From Perlabentimonas gracilis (GTDB taxonomy: Bacteria; Bacteroidota; Bacteroidia; Bacteroidales; Tenuifilaceae): a stretch of DNA of 64,000 nt. The stretch spans positions 1 to 64,000 of the forward strand of contig NZ_JAANIG010000010.1 of assembly GCF_011174675.1 (NCBI RefSeq), given 5' to 3'. Position numbers and translations under genes: made by a program. The notes below the pieces were generated by a model. The model was not told the DNA's origin. It worked only from the letters and a program-made list of their open reading frames with translations, and made no database searches. Of the stretch, positions 52,176 through 62,741 are shown piece after piece. Position 1 is the first letter of the stretch. Each line of letters begins with the position of its first letter.

Positions 52176-52466
52176 ATGAATATTATTATAAGGCCTGTGG
52201 TAACCGAAAAGATGGAGCGGCTTGGTGAGAAGCTAAATCGCTACGGTTTTATCGTAGAGAAGACCGCCAACCGCTTGGAGGTGAAGAAGGCTGTTGAAGA
52301 ACTTTATGGAGTAACTGTAAAGGATGTGAATACAATGCGTTACGGCGGCAAGCGCAAGTCGCGCTACACACGTACTGGTGTAATTGCCGGGAAAACCGCT
52401 AGCTTCAAGAAAGCTATTGTAACGTTGAATGAAGGTGAACAGATTGACTTTTTTAGCAACATTTAA
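52176..52466 (+). CDS. rplW: ribosomal protein L23
   Basis: 96 residues; tunnel-exit protein that docks trigger factor and [16 protein letters not shown] and [20 protein letters not shown] are typical; [11 protein letters not shown] is the basic loop. Confidence 0.97.
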   Translation: MNIIIRPVVTEKMERLGEKLNRYGFIVEKTANRLEVKKAVEELYGVTVKDVNTMRYGGKRKSRYTRTGVIAGKTASFKKAIVTLNEGEQIDFFSNI

Positions 52467-52471
52467 TTAAA

Positions 52472-53296
52472 ATGGCTGTAAGAAAACTAAAACCTGTTAC
52501 CCCAGGTCAGAGACATAAAATTATAGGTGTATTTGACGACATTACAACCTCTACACCTGAGAAATCCTTGTTGGCCCCCCTTAAAAAGTCAGGCGGACGG
52601 AACAACTCCGGCCGTATGACAATGCGTTATATGGGAGGTGGGCACAAGCGTCGTTACAGGATAATTGACTTTGCGCGCGATCGCGACGGTGTGGCTGCTG
52701 TTGTGAAGACCATTGAGTACGATCCCAATCGTTCTGCTCGCATTGCATTGGTTGTATATGCCGATGGCGAAAAACGCTACATCATTGCACCCGCTGGCCT
52801 CCAGGTAGGCCAGACCATTATGTCGGGTAAAGACGTTGCCCCTGAATTAGGCAACACATTGTACTTGTCGGATATACCCCTTGGTACCCTAGTTCATAAC
52901 ATTGAACTAAAGCCAGGGCAAGGAGGTATTATGGCTCGTAGTGCAGGCTCCTATGCTCAGCTCCTAGCACGCGAAGGTAAGTATGCCGTTCTAAAGCTGC
53001 CCAGCAGTGAAATTAGAATGGTGCTAACCTCTTGCAAGGCGACTGTAGGTACGGTATCCAACTCGGATCATGCCCTTACCCGCTCGGGTAAAGCTGGTCG
53101 TTCGCGCTGGTTAGGCCGTCGTCCTCGCGTTCGTGGTGTTGTTATGAACCCTGTCGATCACCCAATGGGTGGTGGTGAAGGACGTTCATCAGGAGGACAT
53201 CCACGCTCACGCAAAGGTATCCCAGCGAAGGGTTATAAAACTCGCTCCAAGAAAAATCAGTCGAGCAAGTTTATCGTTGAACGTAGGAAAAAGTAA
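52472..53296 (+). CDS. rplB: ribosomal protein L2
   Basis: 274 residues; subunit association and peptidyl transferase support. [24 protein letters not shown] and the [19 protein letters not shown] end (conserved His region) are clear. Confidence 0.98.
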   Translation: MAVRKLKPVTPGQRHKIIGVFDDITTSTPEKSLLAPLKKSGGRNNSGRMTMRYMGGGHKRRYRIIDFARDRDGVAAVVKTIEYDPNRSARIALVVYADGEKRYIIAPAGLQVGQTIMSGKDVAPELGNTLYLSDIPLGTLVHNIELKPGQGGIMARSAGSYAQLLAREGKYAVLKLPSSEIRMVLTSCKATVGTVSNSDHALTRSGKAGRSRWLGRRPRVRGVVMNPVDHPMGGGEGRSSGGHPRSRKGIPAKGYKTRSKKNQSSKFIVERRKK

Positions 53297-53314
53297 CTTG
53301 AAAAGCGTTAAACT

Positions 53315-53584
53315 ATGAGTCGTTCATTAAAAAAAGGTCCATACATAGAGTACAAGTTGGAAAAGCGTATCACAGATTTGAACGCATCCAGCAAGAAGCA
53401 GGTTGTTAAAACCTGGTCTAGAGCATCTATGATATCGCCGGACTTTGTAGGCCACACAGTAGCCGTACACAACGGGAATAAGTTTATCCCTGTATATGTT
53501 ACCGAGAATATGGTTGGGCACAAGCTAGGTGAGTTTGCCCCCACCCGCACATTCCGTGGCCATGCCGGCAATAAGAAGAAATAG
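53315..53584 (+). CDS. rpsS: ribosomal protein S19
   Basis: 89 residues; head protein near the A site. [13 protein letters not shown] and [37 protein letters not shown] pattern are diagnostic, here cited in parts only. Confidence 0.97.
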   Translation: MSRSLKKGPYIEYKLEKRITDLNASSKKQVVKTWSRASMISPDFVGHTVAVHNGNKFIPVYVTENMVGHKLGEFAPTRTFRGHAGNKKK

Positions 53585-53609
53585 TAATTAGATCTTAAAC
53601 CAAGAAATA

Positions 53610-54032
53610 ATGGGTGCAAGAAAACGTATAAGAGCAGAAAAAATCAAGGAGGAGAAAAGGAATAAAGCTTACGCCATCCTGCGTAACAACCCTACATCTC
53701 CTCGCAAGATGCGCTTAGTTGTTGATTTGGTTAGGGGAAAGCAGGTTAACAATGCTCTCGATATCCTTCGGTTTACCCCCAAGGAGTCTGCACACAAAGT
53801 TGAGAAGTTAATCCTCTCGGCTGTGGCTAACTGGCAGGCAAAGAACGAGGGCGTTCGTATCGAAGACGCCAACCTATTCGTTAAGGAAATTTTTGTTGAC
53901 GAAGGTAAGATGCTGAAGCGAATCAGAACCGCTCCCCAAGGGCGTGCCCACAGAATCAGGAAGCGTTCAAACCATGTTACCGTTGTACTAGACAGCGCAG
54001 TTACTAACGATACTCAAAACACACAGAGCTAA
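53610..54032 (+). CDS. rplV: ribosomal protein L22
   Basis: 140 residues; tunnel-lining protein. SPRKMRLVVDLVRGK and the beta hairpin KRIRTAPQGRAHRIRKRSNH are the usual macrolide-related loop. The next ATG (rpsC) starts at the base after the stop. Confidence 0.97.
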   Translation: MGARKRIRAEKIKEEKRNKAYAILRNNPTSPRKMRLVVDLVRGKQVNNALDILRFTPKESAHKVEKLILSAVANWQAKNEGVRIEDANLFVKEIFVDEGKMLKRIRTAPQGRAHRIRKRSNHVTVVLDSAVTNDTQNTQS

Positions 54033-54758
54033 ATGGGACAGAAAGTTAATCCAATAGGCAACAGGTTAGGAATCATCAAGGGATGGGATTCTAACTGGTA
54101 CGGCGGAAACCATTATGCTCAAAAGCTAATGGAGGACAGCAAGATACGCGAGTACCTTAATGCTCGTTTAGCCAAGGCAAGTGTATCTAAGATCGTAATT
54201 GAGCGTACGCTCAAGCTGATTACCGTTACCGTACATACAGCTCGTCCCGGTATTATTATCGGAAAAGGCGGACAAGAGGTAGACAAGCTTAAGGAAGAGC
54301 TTAAGAATATCACCAATAAGGAGATACAGATCAATATCTTTGAGATTAAGCGCCCAGAGCTTGATGCTAACATCGTGGCTGGCAACATTGCCCGCCAGGT
54401 TGAAGGACGCATCTCGTATCGCCGAGCTATTAAGATGGCAATTGCGTCTACCATTCGTATGGGAGCAGAGGGCATTAAAGTGCAAATCTCCGGCCGTTTG
54501 GGCGGCGCTGAAATGGCACGCTCCGAGACCTATAAGGAGGGCAGAATCCCTCTACACACGTTCCGTGCTGACATTGACTATGCACTAGGCGAGGCATTAA
54601 CCAAGGTAGGTTTGATTGGCATTAAGGTTTGGATTTGCAATGGTGAGGTTTACGGGAAGCCTGATCTGTCGCCAAACGTAGGGAAAAGCGCACCTAGTGC
54701 ACCTCCCCGTGGCAACAGACCACCCCATGGTGCCAACACTCGCAAGAAAAAGAAGTAG
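54033..54758 (+). CDS. rpsC: ribosomal protein S3
   Basis: 241 residues; mRNA entry and helicase protein. [18 protein letters not shown] start; KH-type core with [11 protein letters not shown]-like segment ([14 protein letters not shown]); [12 protein letters not shown] end. A Pro/Gly-rich tail [14 protein letters not shown] extends the C-terminus. Confidence 0.98.
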   Translation: MGQKVNPIGNRLGIIKGWDSNWYGGNHYAQKLMEDSKIREYLNARLAKASVSKIVIERTLKLITVTVHTARPGIIIGKGGQEVDKLKEELKNITNKEIQINIFEIKRPELDANIVAGNIARQVEGRISYRRAIKMAIASTIRMGAEGIKVQISGRLGGAEMARSETYKEGRIPLHTFRADIDYALGEALTKVGLIGIKVWICNGEVYGKPDLSPNVGKSAPSAPPRGNRPPHGANTRKKKK

Positions 54759-54785
54759 TTAATAGCATTTAATAGATTGTAGAAA

Positions 54786-55214
54786 ATGTTACAGCCAAAG
54801 AAAACTAAATTTAGAAGGCAGCAGAAAGGCCGCATGAAGGGCAATGCTCAGCGCGGAAATCAGCTTGCATTCGGTTCCTTTGGAATCAAGTCACTTGAAA
54901 CCATGTGGATCACTGGAAGGCAAATTGAAGCTGCCCGTCAGGCCGTGACACGTTACATGAAACGTGAAGGCCAGATTTGGATACGCATTTTCCCCGATAA
55001 GCCCATTACCAAAAAACCCGCCGAAGTGCGTATGGGTAAAGGTAAAGGTGCTCCAGAGGGATTTGTAGCTCCTGTAACTCCCGGCCGCATCATCATTGAA
55101 GCCGAGGGAGTTCCTTACGAGGTAGCCAAGGAGGCTCTACGCCTTGCAGCGCAGAAACTGCCTGTTACTACCAAGTTTATTGTACGCCGTGATTTTACCG
55201 AAACTGAAAACTAG
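54786..55214 (+). CDS. rplP: ribosomal protein L16
   Basis: 142 residues; near the tRNA acceptor stem. [16 protein letters not shown] start, [24 protein letters not shown] and [12 protein letters not shown] are the family pattern. Confidence 0.97.
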   Translation: MLQPKKTKFRRQQKGRMKGNAQRGNQLAFGSFGIKSLETMWITGRQIEAARQAVTRYMKREGQIWIRIFPDKPITKKPAEVRMGKGKGAPEGFVAPVTPGRIIIEAEGVPYEVAKEALRLAAQKLPVTTKFIVRRDFTETEN

Positions 55215-55221
55215 TTGAGAA

Positions 55222-55419
55222 ATGAAAGCAACTGAGATAAGAGAACTTACAGTTAAGGAGATAGAAGAGCGCATTGAGACCTTCGAAGCTCAACTACAGA
55301 AGTTGAGAATGAACCATGCGGTTTCACCCCTCGATAATCCTATGAAGATTAACGAGATGCGTAAAACTATCGCTAGAATGAAAACCATTCTCACCGAGCG
55401 TACTAGTCAGAAACAGTAA
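55222..55419 (+). CDS. rpmC: ribosomal protein L29
   Basis: 65 residues, two long helices: MKATEIRELTVKEIEERIE and MRKTIARMKTILTER. Lies between rplP and rpsQ with small gaps. Confidence 0.96.
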   Translation: MKATEIRELTVKEIEERIETFEAQLQKLRMNHAVSPLDNPMKINEMRKTIARMKTILTERTSQKQ

Positions 55420-55434
55420 AGCCATCTTTCAACA

Positions 55435-55695
55435 ATGGAAAATAATCGAAACTTAAGAAAAGAAAGGATTGGGCTAGTGGTTAGCAACAAGATGGAGAAA
55501 TCAATTGTTGTAGCCGTAAAGCGCAAGGTTAAGCACCCAATCTATGGCAAGTTTGTGAATAGAACCACCAAGTTCTATGCCCACGATGAGCAAAACACTT
55601 GCAACGTTGGCGATACCGTTCGGATAATGGAGACCCGGCCCTTGAGCAAAACCAAGTGCTGGAGGTTAGTAGAAATCATTGAAAGAGCTAAATAG
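55435..55695 (+). CDS. rpsQ: ribosomal protein S17
   Basis: 86 residues, OB-fold: [31 protein letters not shown] in part, with [23 protein letters not shown] end. Two bases separate it from rplN. Confidence 0.97.
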   Translation: MENNRNLRKERIGLVVSNKMEKSIVVAVKRKVKHPIYGKFVNRTTKFYAHDEQNTCNVGDTVRIMETRPLSKTKCWRLVEIIERAK

Positions 55696-55697
55696 CC

Positions 55698-56063
55698 ATG
55701 ATACAGCAAGAAAGTAGACTACTAGTAGCCGATAATAGCGGTGCCAAAGAGGTTCTTTGCATCCGCGTGCTCGGCGGAACCGGCAAGCGCTACGCTCGCA
55801 TTGGCGACAAGATTGTTGTTACCGTGAAAAGCGCGCTGCCTAGCGGAGAAGTTAAGAAGGGTACCGTAACCAAAGCCGTTATTGTTAGAACCAAGAAGGA
55901 GATTAGACGTGCCGACGGAAGTTACATTCGTTTCGACGATAACGCCTGCGTACTCTTGAACAATCAGGGTGAGATTCGCGGAACCCGTATATTTGGCCCC
56001 GTGGCAAGAGAACTTCGTGACAAGTACATGAAGATCGTATCCTTGGCACCCGAAGTATTGTAA
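55698..56063 (+). CDS. rplN: ribosomal protein L14
   Basis: 121 residues; binds RsfS and forms an inter-subunit bridge. [25 protein letters not shown] and [14 protein letters not shown] are diagnostic. The RsfS gene in this window makes the L14 partner. Confidence 0.98.
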   Translation: MIQQESRLLVADNSGAKEVLCIRVLGGTGKRYARIGDKIVVTVKSALPSGEVKKGTVTKAVIVRTKKEIRRADGSYIRFDDNACVLLNNQGEIRGTRIFGPVARELRDKYMKIVSLAPEVL

Positions 56064-56084
56064 TCTGATTAAATCGTTATCACG

Positions 56085-56408
56085 ATGAATAGGAAATTAC
56101 ACGTAAAGAAAGGGGATATGGTATTCGTTAATGCTGGCGAATACAAAGGCAAGCAAGGTAAGGTGTTAGAGGTGCTCGTAAAGCAAGAGCGTGCCATCGT
56201 TGAGGGGGTGAATATCATCTCTCGCCACACCAAACCCAACGCCAAGCATCCTCAGGGAGGAATCATTAAGAAGGAAGCTCCCGTCCACATCTCAAACCTA
56301 ATGCTGGTTGATCCTGCCTCAGGCAAGCCCACAAGGATAGGACGCCGCGAGAACGAGAGTGGTAAACTAGTTCGTTACTCTAAAAAATCAGGGGAGGAGA
56401 TTAAGTAA
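56085..56408 (+). CDS. rplX: ribosomal protein L24
   Basis: 107 residues, KOW domain: [22 protein letters not shown]. It initiates large-subunit assembly. Its stop overlaps the rplE ATG by one base. Confidence 0.97.
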   Translation: MNRKLHVKKGDMVFVNAGEYKGKQGKVLEVLVKQERAIVEGVNIISRHTKPNAKHPQGGIIKKEAPVHISNLMLVDPASGKPTRIGRRENESGKLVRYSKKSGEEIK

Positions 56409-56965
56409 TGGAATACGTACCAAACCTCAAGAAAAAATACCACGAGGAGATCATCCCTAACCTAACCAAAGAGTTTGGTTACAAAACCGTAATGCAGGTT
56501 CCAAAGCTGCAGAAGATTGTAATCAACCAGGGTGTAGGACAGGCTGTGGCCGACAAAAAGCTTATCGAGCAAGCTCAAGAAGAGCTTACCATAATAGCTG
56601 GTCAGAAGGCAATGCAAACCGTTTCGCGCAAGGACATCAGTAACTTTAAACTACGTAAGATGATGCCCATCGGAACCAAGGTTACCCTTCGCCGTGAAAG
56701 GATGTATGAATTTCTCGAAAGGCTAATCTCTGTTTCACTGCCTCGTATCCGCGACTTCAAAGGAGTTAACGATAAGTTCGATGGCCGTGGAAACTATAGC
56801 CTTGGAATCCAGGAGCATATCATCTTCCCTGAGATCGATATTGACAAGATCAACAAGATCCTCGGGTTAGAGATAACCTTTGTTACTTCATCGAATACCG
56901 ATGAGGAGGCCTACGCGCTACTTCGTGAGTTCGGTATTCCGTTTAAAAACGCTAAAAAGAACTAG
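56408..56965 (+). CDS. rplE: ribosomal protein L5
   Basis: 185 residues; 5S rRNA and P-site tRNA contact. [23 protein letters not shown] start; [27 protein letters not shown] and [18 protein letters not shown] in part are clear. Confidence 0.98.
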   Translation: MEYVPNLKKKYHEEIIPNLTKEFGYKTVMQVPKLQKIVINQGVGQAVADKKLIEQAQEELTIIAGQKAMQTVSRKDISNFKLRKMMPIGTKVTLRRERMYEFLERLISVSLPRIRDFKGVNDKFDGRGNYSLGIQEHIIFPEIDIDKINKILGLEITFVTSSNTDEEAYALLREFGIPFKNAKKN

Positions 56966-56968
56966 GGT

Positions 56969-57238
56969 ATGGCAAAAGAATCAATGAAAGCCAGAGAGGT
57001 AAAGCGTGCTAGAATGGCCGCTAAGTACGCTGAGAAGCGTGCAAAGCTCAAAGCCGATGGCGACTGGGAAGCGCTGCAGAAATTGCCCCGCAATGCAAAT
57101 CCAATCCGTCAGCGTAACCGCTGCTCGGTTACTGGTCGCCCCCGTGGCTATATGCGTCAATTCGGCATTAGCCGTATTACCTTTAGAGAGTTGGCTTCGA
57201 AAGGGCTAATCCCCGGTGTAAAGAAAGCTAGTTGGTAA
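56969..57238 (+). CDS. rpsN: ribosomal protein S14 (zinc-free form)
   Basis: 89 residues, the longer form without the CxxC...CxxC zinc ribbon. [21 protein letters not shown] start, [27 protein letters not shown] end. Only one Cys, so no zinc site. Confidence 0.97.
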   Translation: MAKESMKAREVKRARMAAKYAEKRAKLKADGDWEALQKLPRNANPIRQRNRCSVTGRPRGYMRQFGISRITFRELASKGLIPGVKKASW

Positions 57239-57259
57239 TTACATAAACACAACACAGAA

Positions 57260-57658
57260 ATGGTTACTGATCCCATTGCAGATTATTTGACCCGAATTAG
57301 AAATGCCGCCATGGCAAATCATCGGATCGTTGAAATACCTGCCTCTAAGGTTAAGTTGGAGATGACCAAGATCCTTTTCGATAAAGGCTACATCCTTAAC
57401 TACAAACTGGAGGAGGACGACAAGCAGGGTATTATCAAGATAGCACTTAAGTATCACCCCGAGAGCAAGAAGAATGCCATTAAGCACCTCGAGCGCATTA
57501 GCCGTCCAGGCCTTCGTAAATACGTTGGTGTAGAGGAGTTACCCCGAGTACTTAACGGACTGGGTATAGCCATTCTATCAACCTCAAAGGGAGTTATGAG
57601 CGATAAAGAAGCCCGTGTCCAGAAGGTTGGAGGCGAAGTGCTTTGCTACGTTTACTAA
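57260..57658 (+). CDS. rpsH: ribosomal protein S8
   Basis: 132 residues; central-domain 16S binder and translational repressor in some bacteria. [19 protein letters not shown] start; [20 protein letters not shown] end pattern. Confidence 0.98.
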   Translation: MVTDPIADYLTRIRNAAMANHRIVEIPASKVKLEMTKILFDKGYILNYKLEEDDKQGIIKIALKYHPESKKNAIKHLERISRPGLRKYVGVEELPRVLNGLGIAILSTSKGVMSDKEARVQKVGGEVLCYVY

Positions 57659-57676
57659 TTAATTAATTCAATTGAA

Positions 57677-58231
57677 ATGTCTAGGATTGGAAAAAAACCT
57701 GTAAACTTACCCAAGGGAGTAACGCTAAGCGTTGGCTCCGACAATGTGGTGAGCGTGAAAGGCCCTCTAGGCGAGCTGAGTCAGGCCATTGACCCTGATA
57801 TCACCGTTAATGTGGAGGGAGACACAGTTACCCTAACTAGGCCAACCGATCAGAAACGCCACCGCTCAATGCACGGCCTGTACCGTTCGTTGATCAACAA
57901 TATGGTGGTAGGTGTATCGGAAGGTTGGTCCGTACAGCAAGAGCTGGTTGGGGTTGGCTTTAAGGCTGAGGCAAAGGGGCAAGTACTCGAGCTTAGCCTT
58001 GGATTCTCACACGATATTCATTTTATGCTCCCCAAGGAGGTTTCTGTTGAGACCAAGTCGGAGCGTAGAAGCAACCCAATTATAACCCTAAAGAGTGCCG
58101 ACAAGCAACTTTTAGGTGTTGTAGCTGCCAAGATCCGTTCGTTACGTAAGCCCGAACCATACAAAGGCAAAGGTATTCGCTTTGTGGGTGAAGTGGTACG
58201 CAAGAAGTCTGGTAAGTCAGCTAGTGTATAA
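57677..58231 (+). CDS. rplF: ribosomal protein L6
   Basis: 184 residues; factor-binding site protein. SRIGKKPVNLPKGVTLSV start; internal repeat; EPYKGKGIRFVGEVVRKKSGK end. Confidence 0.98.
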   Translation: MSRIGKKPVNLPKGVTLSVGSDNVVSVKGPLGELSQAIDPDITVNVEGDTVTLTRPTDQKRHRSMHGLYRSLINNMVVGVSEGWSVQQELVGVGFKAEAKGQVLELSLGFSHDIHFMLPKEVSVETKSERRSNPIITLKSADKQLLGVVAAKIRSLRKPEPYKGKGIRFVGEVVRKKSGKSASV

Positions 58232-58252
58232 CCTGTTAATAGTTAATGTAGT

Positions 58253-58612
58253 ATGGCTCTAAAGAAACAAGAGAGAAGGCTCAAAATAAAGATGAGGATA
58301 CGTAAGCGTGTCCACGGTACTCCTGAAAAACCCAGGATGTCCGTTTATCGGAGCAATAAGCAGATTAGCGTGCAGGTTATCGACGACGTCAACGGCGTTA
58401 CCCTAGCCTCTGCTTCCTCACGAGTGAAAGAAATTGCTGAAAAAGCAAACATTACAAAAACCGAACAAGCCCGCCTTGTAGGCAAACTGGCCGCAGAGAA
58501 AGCCATCGAAAAGGGTGTTAGCGCTGTTGTGTTCGATCGCAACGGATACCTTTACCATGGCCGCGTTAAAGCGTTGGCCGATGCTGCAAGAGAAGGAGGT
58601 CTTAAATTCTAA
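58253..58612 (+). CDS. rplR: ribosomal protein L18
   Basis: 119 residues; 5S rRNA binder. [28 protein letters not shown] in part; [26 protein letters not shown] end. Confidence 0.97.
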   Translation: MALKKQERRLKIKMRIRKRVHGTPEKPRMSVYRSNKQISVQVIDDVNGVTLASASSRVKEIAEKANITKTEQARLVGKLAAEKAIEKGVSAVVFDRNGYLYHGRVKALADAAREGGLKF

Positions 58613-58618
58613 GAAGCG

Positions 58619-59140
58619 ATGTCAACAAATACAAGTATTCGTAAAGTAAAGACTGCTGACCTTGAGCTAAAAGATAGGTTGGTTTCAATACAGCGCGTAA
58701 CCAAGGTTACCAAGGGGGGTAGAACCTTCAGCTTCTCTGCCATCGTGGTGGTTGGAGACGAGAATGGTATCGTAGGTTTTGGGCTAGGAAAAGCTGGTGA
58801 GGTGACCTCAGCTATCTCCAAAGGGATTGAGGATGCCAAGAAGAACCTAGTTAAAGTTCCTATCTTCAAGGGCACCATTCCTCATGAGCAATCGGCTAAG
58901 TATGGTGGCGCTCGCGTATTCATGAAGCCAGCATCACACGGTACAGGAGTTGTAGCAGGTGGTGCGATGAGGGCAGTGCTAGAGAGCGTTGGGGTAACCG
59001 ACGTACTTGCCAAGTCCAAAGGATCATCAAACCCCCACAACTTGGTGAAAGCTACTGTAGCCGCATTGCTTGAGATGCGTGATGCCTATGCCGTTGCTGC
59101 TGTTCGTGGAGTTGATTTGAATAAAGTGTTTAACGGTTAG
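58619..59140 (+). CDS. rpsE: ribosomal protein S5
   Basis: 173 residues; fidelity protein. [23 protein letters not shown] in part; [21 protein letters not shown] and [15 protein letters not shown] are diagnostic. Confidence 0.98.
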   Translation: MSTNTSIRKVKTADLELKDRLVSIQRVTKVTKGGRTFSFSAIVVVGDENGIVGFGLGKAGEVTSAISKGIEDAKKNLVKVPIFKGTIPHEQSAKYGGARVFMKPASHGTGVVAGGAMRAVLESVGVTDVLAKSKGSSNPHNLVKATVAALLEMRDAYAVAAVRGVDLNKVFNG

Positions 59141-59151
59141 ATTTCGGAGTT

Positions 59152-59328
59152 ATGGCAAAAGTAAAAATCACACAGATTAAGAGCAAGATTGGCTCGTCGA
59201 AGCGTCAGAAGGCATGCCTTGAGTCGCTTGGACTACGAAGGATCAACCACAGCGTTGAACGCGAAGGCACCCCTGAAACACTTGGGATGATTGAAAAAGT
59301 TAAACACCTTGTTCGAGTAGAACAATAG
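59152..59328 (+). CDS. rpmD: ribosomal protein L30
   Basis: 58 residues, starting MAKVKITQIKSKIGSSKRQK and ending EKVKHLVRVEQ. The L30 ferredoxin-like pattern (KSKIGSSKRQKACLESLGLRR) is clear. It lies 11 bases after rpsE and 31 bases before rplO. Confidence 0.96.
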   Translation: MAKVKITQIKSKIGSSKRQKACLESLGLRRINHSVEREGTPETLGMIEKVKHLVRVEQ

Positions 59329-59359
59329 TGATTTAGAAACCTAATAATGGTTATAAGAT

Positions 59360-59806
59360 ATGGAATTGCATAATCTAAAGCCCGCCAAAGGAGCAACCCA
59401 CAAGGAAAAACGCATTGGGCGTGGAACCGGATCTGGCCACGGCGGCACCTCAACAAGGGGGCACAAGGGCGCCAAGTCGCGCTCGGGTTACTCCAAAAAG
59501 ATTGGATTTGAAGGTGGACAGATGCCACTACAGCGTCGTTTGCCCAAATTTGGTTTCAAAAATCCGTTCCGCAAAGAGTATAAAGCAATCAATATTGATG
59601 TTTTACAAACACTGGCCGACAAGCACAATATTACTTCAATCGATGTTCAAACCCTTATCGAAGCAGGTCTGATTGCCAAAAAAGACCTAGTAAAGATCTT
59701 GGGTAACGGAACCCTAACCTCTAAGCTTGAGGTGAAAGCTCACGCTTTCTCTAAGAAAGCCGTTGAGGCAATTGAAGCAGTGCAAGGAACAGCCGTAAAA
59801 CTATAA
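59360..59806 (+). CDS. rplO: ribosomal protein L15
   Basis: 148 residues: LHNLKPAKGATHKEKRIGRGTGSGHGGTSTRGHKG in part, the Gly-rich N-terminal arm, then the globular part with GFEGGQMPLQRRLPKFGF. Immediately upstream of secY. Confidence 0.98.
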   Translation: MELHNLKPAKGATHKEKRIGRGTGSGHGGTSTRGHKGAKSRSGYSKKIGFEGGQMPLQRRLPKFGFKNPFRKEYKAINIDVLQTLADKHNITSIDVQTLIEAGLIAKKDLVKILGNGTLTSKLEVKAHAFSKKAVEAIEAVQGTAVKL

Positions 59807-59810
59807 CTTG

Positions 59811-61136
59811 ATGAAATCTTTTTTTGAAACTTTAAAAAATATCTTTAAGATAGAGGATCTGAGAAATCGAATCCTCTATACTCTTGGGATATTATTAATT
59901 TATCGTTTGGGAAGTTATGTTGTGCTTCCAGGAATTGATCCTGCCCAATTAGGCGCATTGCAAAACCAAACTGCCGATGGCATTATGGGGCTGCTCGATA
60001 TGTTCTCAGGTGGATCATTCAGCAGGGCATCAATATTTGCCTTGGGGATTATGCCATACATCTCGGCATCAATCGTTGTACAGCTGCTGGGTATAGCCAT
60101 TCCTTACTTTCAGCGTTTGCAGAAAGAAGGGGAGAGTGGTCGTCGTAAAATTAACCAAATTACACGTTACCTAACTGTAATCATTTTGGTTCTTCAAGCG
60201 CCTACCTATTTGGCTAACCTACACGCGCAGCTTCCCGCTTCAGCATTTGCACTTAAAGGTGTTTATTTTACCATCTCCTCAACTATTATTCTTATTGCTG
60301 GTACTATGTTCGTCATGTGGCTTGGTGAAAAGATTACTGACAAAGGAATAGGGAATGGTATCTCGTTGATAATTATGGTTGGTATTATCGCTAGGCTTCC
60401 TTTCGCCTTGGTGGCTGAGTTTTTCCAGCGTTCCGAAGAGATGGCTGGAGGTCTTGTAATGTTCTTGGTGGAAATGATCATCCTGTTTATCGTATTCATG
60501 TTCTCTATTTTACTGGTACAAGGAACAAGAAAGATTCCCGTTCAGTACGCCAAGCGTATTGTGGGCAACAAGCAGTATGGTGGAGTAAGGCAGTATATCC
60601 CCCTAAAAGTTAACTCGGCTGGGGTAATGCCTATCATTTTTGCACAAGCCCTAATGTTTCTTCCAATGATGTTGGCAAGCTTCGACACTGAAACCACAAC
60701 TGGTATAGCGGCTGCTTTTTCAGATTTTACCGGGTTTTGGTACAATTTCACGTTTGCCCTGCTAATCATTGCTTTCACTTACTTTTATACTGCTGTTACC
60801 ATTAATCCGAACCAAATGGCAGAGGATATGAAGAAGAATGGCGGGTTTATACCTGGAGTAAAGCCTGGAAAGAAAACAGTTGAATTCCTCGACTCTATCA
60901 TGTCGAAAATTACGCTGCCAGGTTCCATATTCCTTGCCCTAATCGCAATTCTTCCTGCCTTTGCAATGATTCTTGGTGTTAACAATCAGATGGCTCAGTT
61001 CTTCGGAGGGACATCACTGCTCATCATGGTGGGCGTTGTGCTTGATACCCTTCAGCAAGTTGAAAGCCACTTGCTTATGCGCCATTACGATGGTTTGATG
61101 AAAACCGGTAGAATAAAAGGTAAATCAGGGATGTAG
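59811..61136 (+). CDS. secY: preprotein translocase subunit SecY
   Basis: From ATG at 59811 this is a 441-residue channel protein with ten membrane helices that exports unfolded proteins. LRNRILYTLGILLIYRLGSYV, QRLQKEGESGRRKINQITRYLT in part and FGGTSLLIMVGVVLDTLQQVESHL in part are family motifs. TTG one codon earlier is less likely. It lies 4 bases after rplO. Confidence 0.97.
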   Translation: MKSFFETLKNIFKIEDLRNRILYTLGILLIYRLGSYVVLPGIDPAQLGALQNQTADGIMGLLDMFSGGSFSRASIFALGIMPYISASIVVQLLGIAIPYFQRLQKEGESGRRKINQITRYLTVIILVLQAPTYLANLHAQLPASAFALKGVYFTISSTIILIAGTMFVMWLGEKITDKGIGNGISLIIMVGIIARLPFALVAEFFQRSEEMAGGLVMFLVEMIILFIVFMFSILLVQGTRKIPVQYAKRIVGNKQYGGVRQYIPLKVNSAGVMPIIFAQALMFLPMMLASFDTETTTGIAAAFSDFTGFWYNFTFALLIIAFTYFYTAVTINPNQMAEDMKKNGGFIPGVKPGKKTVEFLDSIMSKITLPGSIFLALIAILPAFAMILGVNNQMAQFFGGTSLLIMVGVVLDTLQQVESHLLMRHYDGLMKTGRIKGKSGM

Positions 61137-61162
61137 AACCTGTTGTAAACGTTCTTTACAGA

Positions 61163-61936
61163 ATGGCAATTACTAGAACGGAAGAGGAAATTGAGCTGCT
61201 ACGGATTAATGCCGACTTGGTTTCGCTAACATTAGCAGAGGTAGCCAAACAGGTTAAACCTGGGGTTACTACCTTGGCTCTCGATAAGGTGGCAGAGGAA
61301 TTTATCCGTGATCACGGAGCAGAACCCGGATTCCTAGGGTATAACGGTTTTCCTAATACCCTATGCACCTCAGTTAACGATGCCGTGGTGCATGGAATTC
61401 CATCCAATGCGGAGCTTAAGGATGGCGATATTGTTTCGGTAGATTGTGGTACGAAGTACCAAGGCTTTTATGGAGATTCAGCCTACACATTTGCTGTAGG
61501 AGAGGTATCAGCCGAAGTTAAGAAGTTGCTGCAAGTAACCGAGCAAAGCCTCTTCAAGGGCATCAATGAAGCAATTCATGGAAACCGAATTGGAGACATT
61601 TCAAGTGCCGTTCAGATGCATGCTGAGAATAATGGATTCTCAGTTGTTCGTGAGCTCGTTGGCCATGGATTAGGTCGAAATATGCACGAGAAGCCTGAGG
61701 TGCCGAACTACGGTAGCAGAGGGCGCGGTTCAAAGCTAGTTGAAGGTATGGTAATTTGTATTGAGCCCATGGTGAACATTGGCACCAAGCATATCTATCA
61801 GGAGGACGATGGCTGGACCATAAAGACATACGACCATAAGCCCTCGGCCCATTACGAGCTTACAGTAGTAATTCGCAAGGGAGAGCCTCAAGTGCTCTCA
61901 ACCTTTAAATACATAGAGGAAGTTTACAAGTTATAA
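61163..61936 (+). CDS. map: methionine aminopeptidase, type I
   Basis: 257 residues; removes N-terminal Met from nascent chains using two metal ions. DAVVHGIP (His), VDCGTKYQGFYGDSAYTF (Asp, Asp), VGHGLGRNMHEKP (His), GMVICIEPMVNIG (Glu) and the final Glu-containing HYELTVVI give the metal ligands. Normal length. Confidence 0.97.
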   Translation: MAITRTEEEIELLRINADLVSLTLAEVAKQVKPGVTTLALDKVAEEFIRDHGAEPGFLGYNGFPNTLCTSVNDAVVHGIPSNAELKDGDIVSVDCGTKYQGFYGDSAYTFAVGEVSAEVKKLLQVTEQSLFKGINEAIHGNRIGDISSAVQMHAENNGFSVVRELVGHGLGRNMHEKPEVPNYGSRGRGSKLVEGMVICIEPMVNIGTKHIYQEDDGWTIKTYDHKPSAHYELTVVIRKGEPQVLSTFKYIEEVYKL

Positions 61937-61953
61937 CAAACTTAAATTGAATT

Positions 61954-62172
61954 ATGGCCAAACAACCTGCCATAGAGAAAGACGGAACAATTATAGAAGC
62001 CCTATCGAACGCAATGTTTCGGGTAGAGTTAGATAATGGACACGTAATTACTGCCCATATCTCGGGTAAAATGCGTATGCATTACATCAAAATTCTACCG
62101 GGCGATAAGGTTAAGGTTGAGATGTCACCCTACGATTTATCGAAGGGGCGCATAACGTTCCGGTATAAGTAA
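61954..62172 (+). CDS. infA: translation initiation factor IF-1
   Basis: 72 residues, OB-fold: [35 protein letters not shown] in part and [19 protein letters not shown] end. It binds the A site of 30S. Confidence 0.98.
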   Translation: MAKQPAIEKDGTIIEALSNAMFRVELDNGHVITAHISGKMRMHYIKILPGDKVKVEMSPYDLSKGRITFRYK

Positions 62173-62197
62173 TTTTAACCGATAATAAGTAATTGCG

Positions 62198-62314
62198 ATG
62201 AAAGTAAGAGCTTCAGTTAAAAAACGCAGCGACGATTGCAAAATCGTTAAGCGTAAAGGGCGTTTGTACGTGATTAACAAAAAAAATCCGAAGTTTAAAC
62301 AACGCCAAGGATAA
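62198..62314 (+). CDS. rpmJ: ribosomal protein L36 (zinc-free form)
   Basis: 38 residues, [22 protein letters not shown] ... [12 protein letters not shown]. Only one cysteine is present instead of the CxxC-C-H ribbon, so this is the zinc-independent form. Easily missed because of its size. Confidence 0.95.
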   Translation: MKVRASVKKRSDDCKIVKRKGRLYVINKKNPKFKQRQG

Positions 62315-62319
62315 TTTAT

Positions 62320-62327
62320 TAACTTTG
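62320..62327 (+). promoter_or_regulatory. candidate internal promoter box before rpsM
   Basis: TAACTTTG matches the -7 consensus in the gap before rpsM; -33 is only a loose TTTA at 62294-62297. A good Shine-Dalgarno AAGGAG (62343-62348) precedes the rpsM ATG by 5 bases, unusual for this phylum. Confidence 0.4.
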
Positions 62328-62353
62328 TACCCTAATTTTTTTAAGGAGATAAT

Positions 62354-62731
62354 ATGGCACGTATAGTAGGTGTTGATTTACCCAAAAACAAGCGAGGCGA
62401 AGTAGCGCTAACCTATATCTATGGTATTGGGCGAAGCAGTGCACGCAAAATCCTTGAGAGCGCAGGCGTTGATGCCAATGCCCATGTAAAGGATTGGACA
62501 GATGATAACATAAACAGTATCCGCGCAATACTTAACGAGAAGTATAAAGTGGAAGGTGAGCTGCGTTCAATGGTTCAGCTTAATATTAAACGGTTAATGG
62601 ACATTGGTTGCTACCGCGGTATTCGCCACCGTATCGGTTTACCTGTTAGAGGTCAAAGCACCAAGAACAACGCTAGAACCCGCAAGGGAAGAAAGAAAAC
62701 CGTTGCCAACAAGAAGAAAGCGACTAAATAG
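62354..62731 (+). CDS. rpsM: ribosomal protein S13
   Basis: 125 residues; head protein contacting P-site t[31 protein letters not shown] start, then [21 protein letters not shown] and a Lys-rich tail [10 protein letters not shown]. Preceded by a good AAGGAG ribosome-binding site. Confidence 0.98.
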   Translation: MARIVGVDLPKNKRGEVALTYIYGIGRSSARKILESAGVDANAHVKDWTDDNINSIRAILNEKYKVEGELRSMVQLNIKRLMDIGCYRGIRHRIGLPVRGQSTKNNARTRKGRKKTVANKKKATK

Positions 62732-62741
62732 ATCATAGGTT

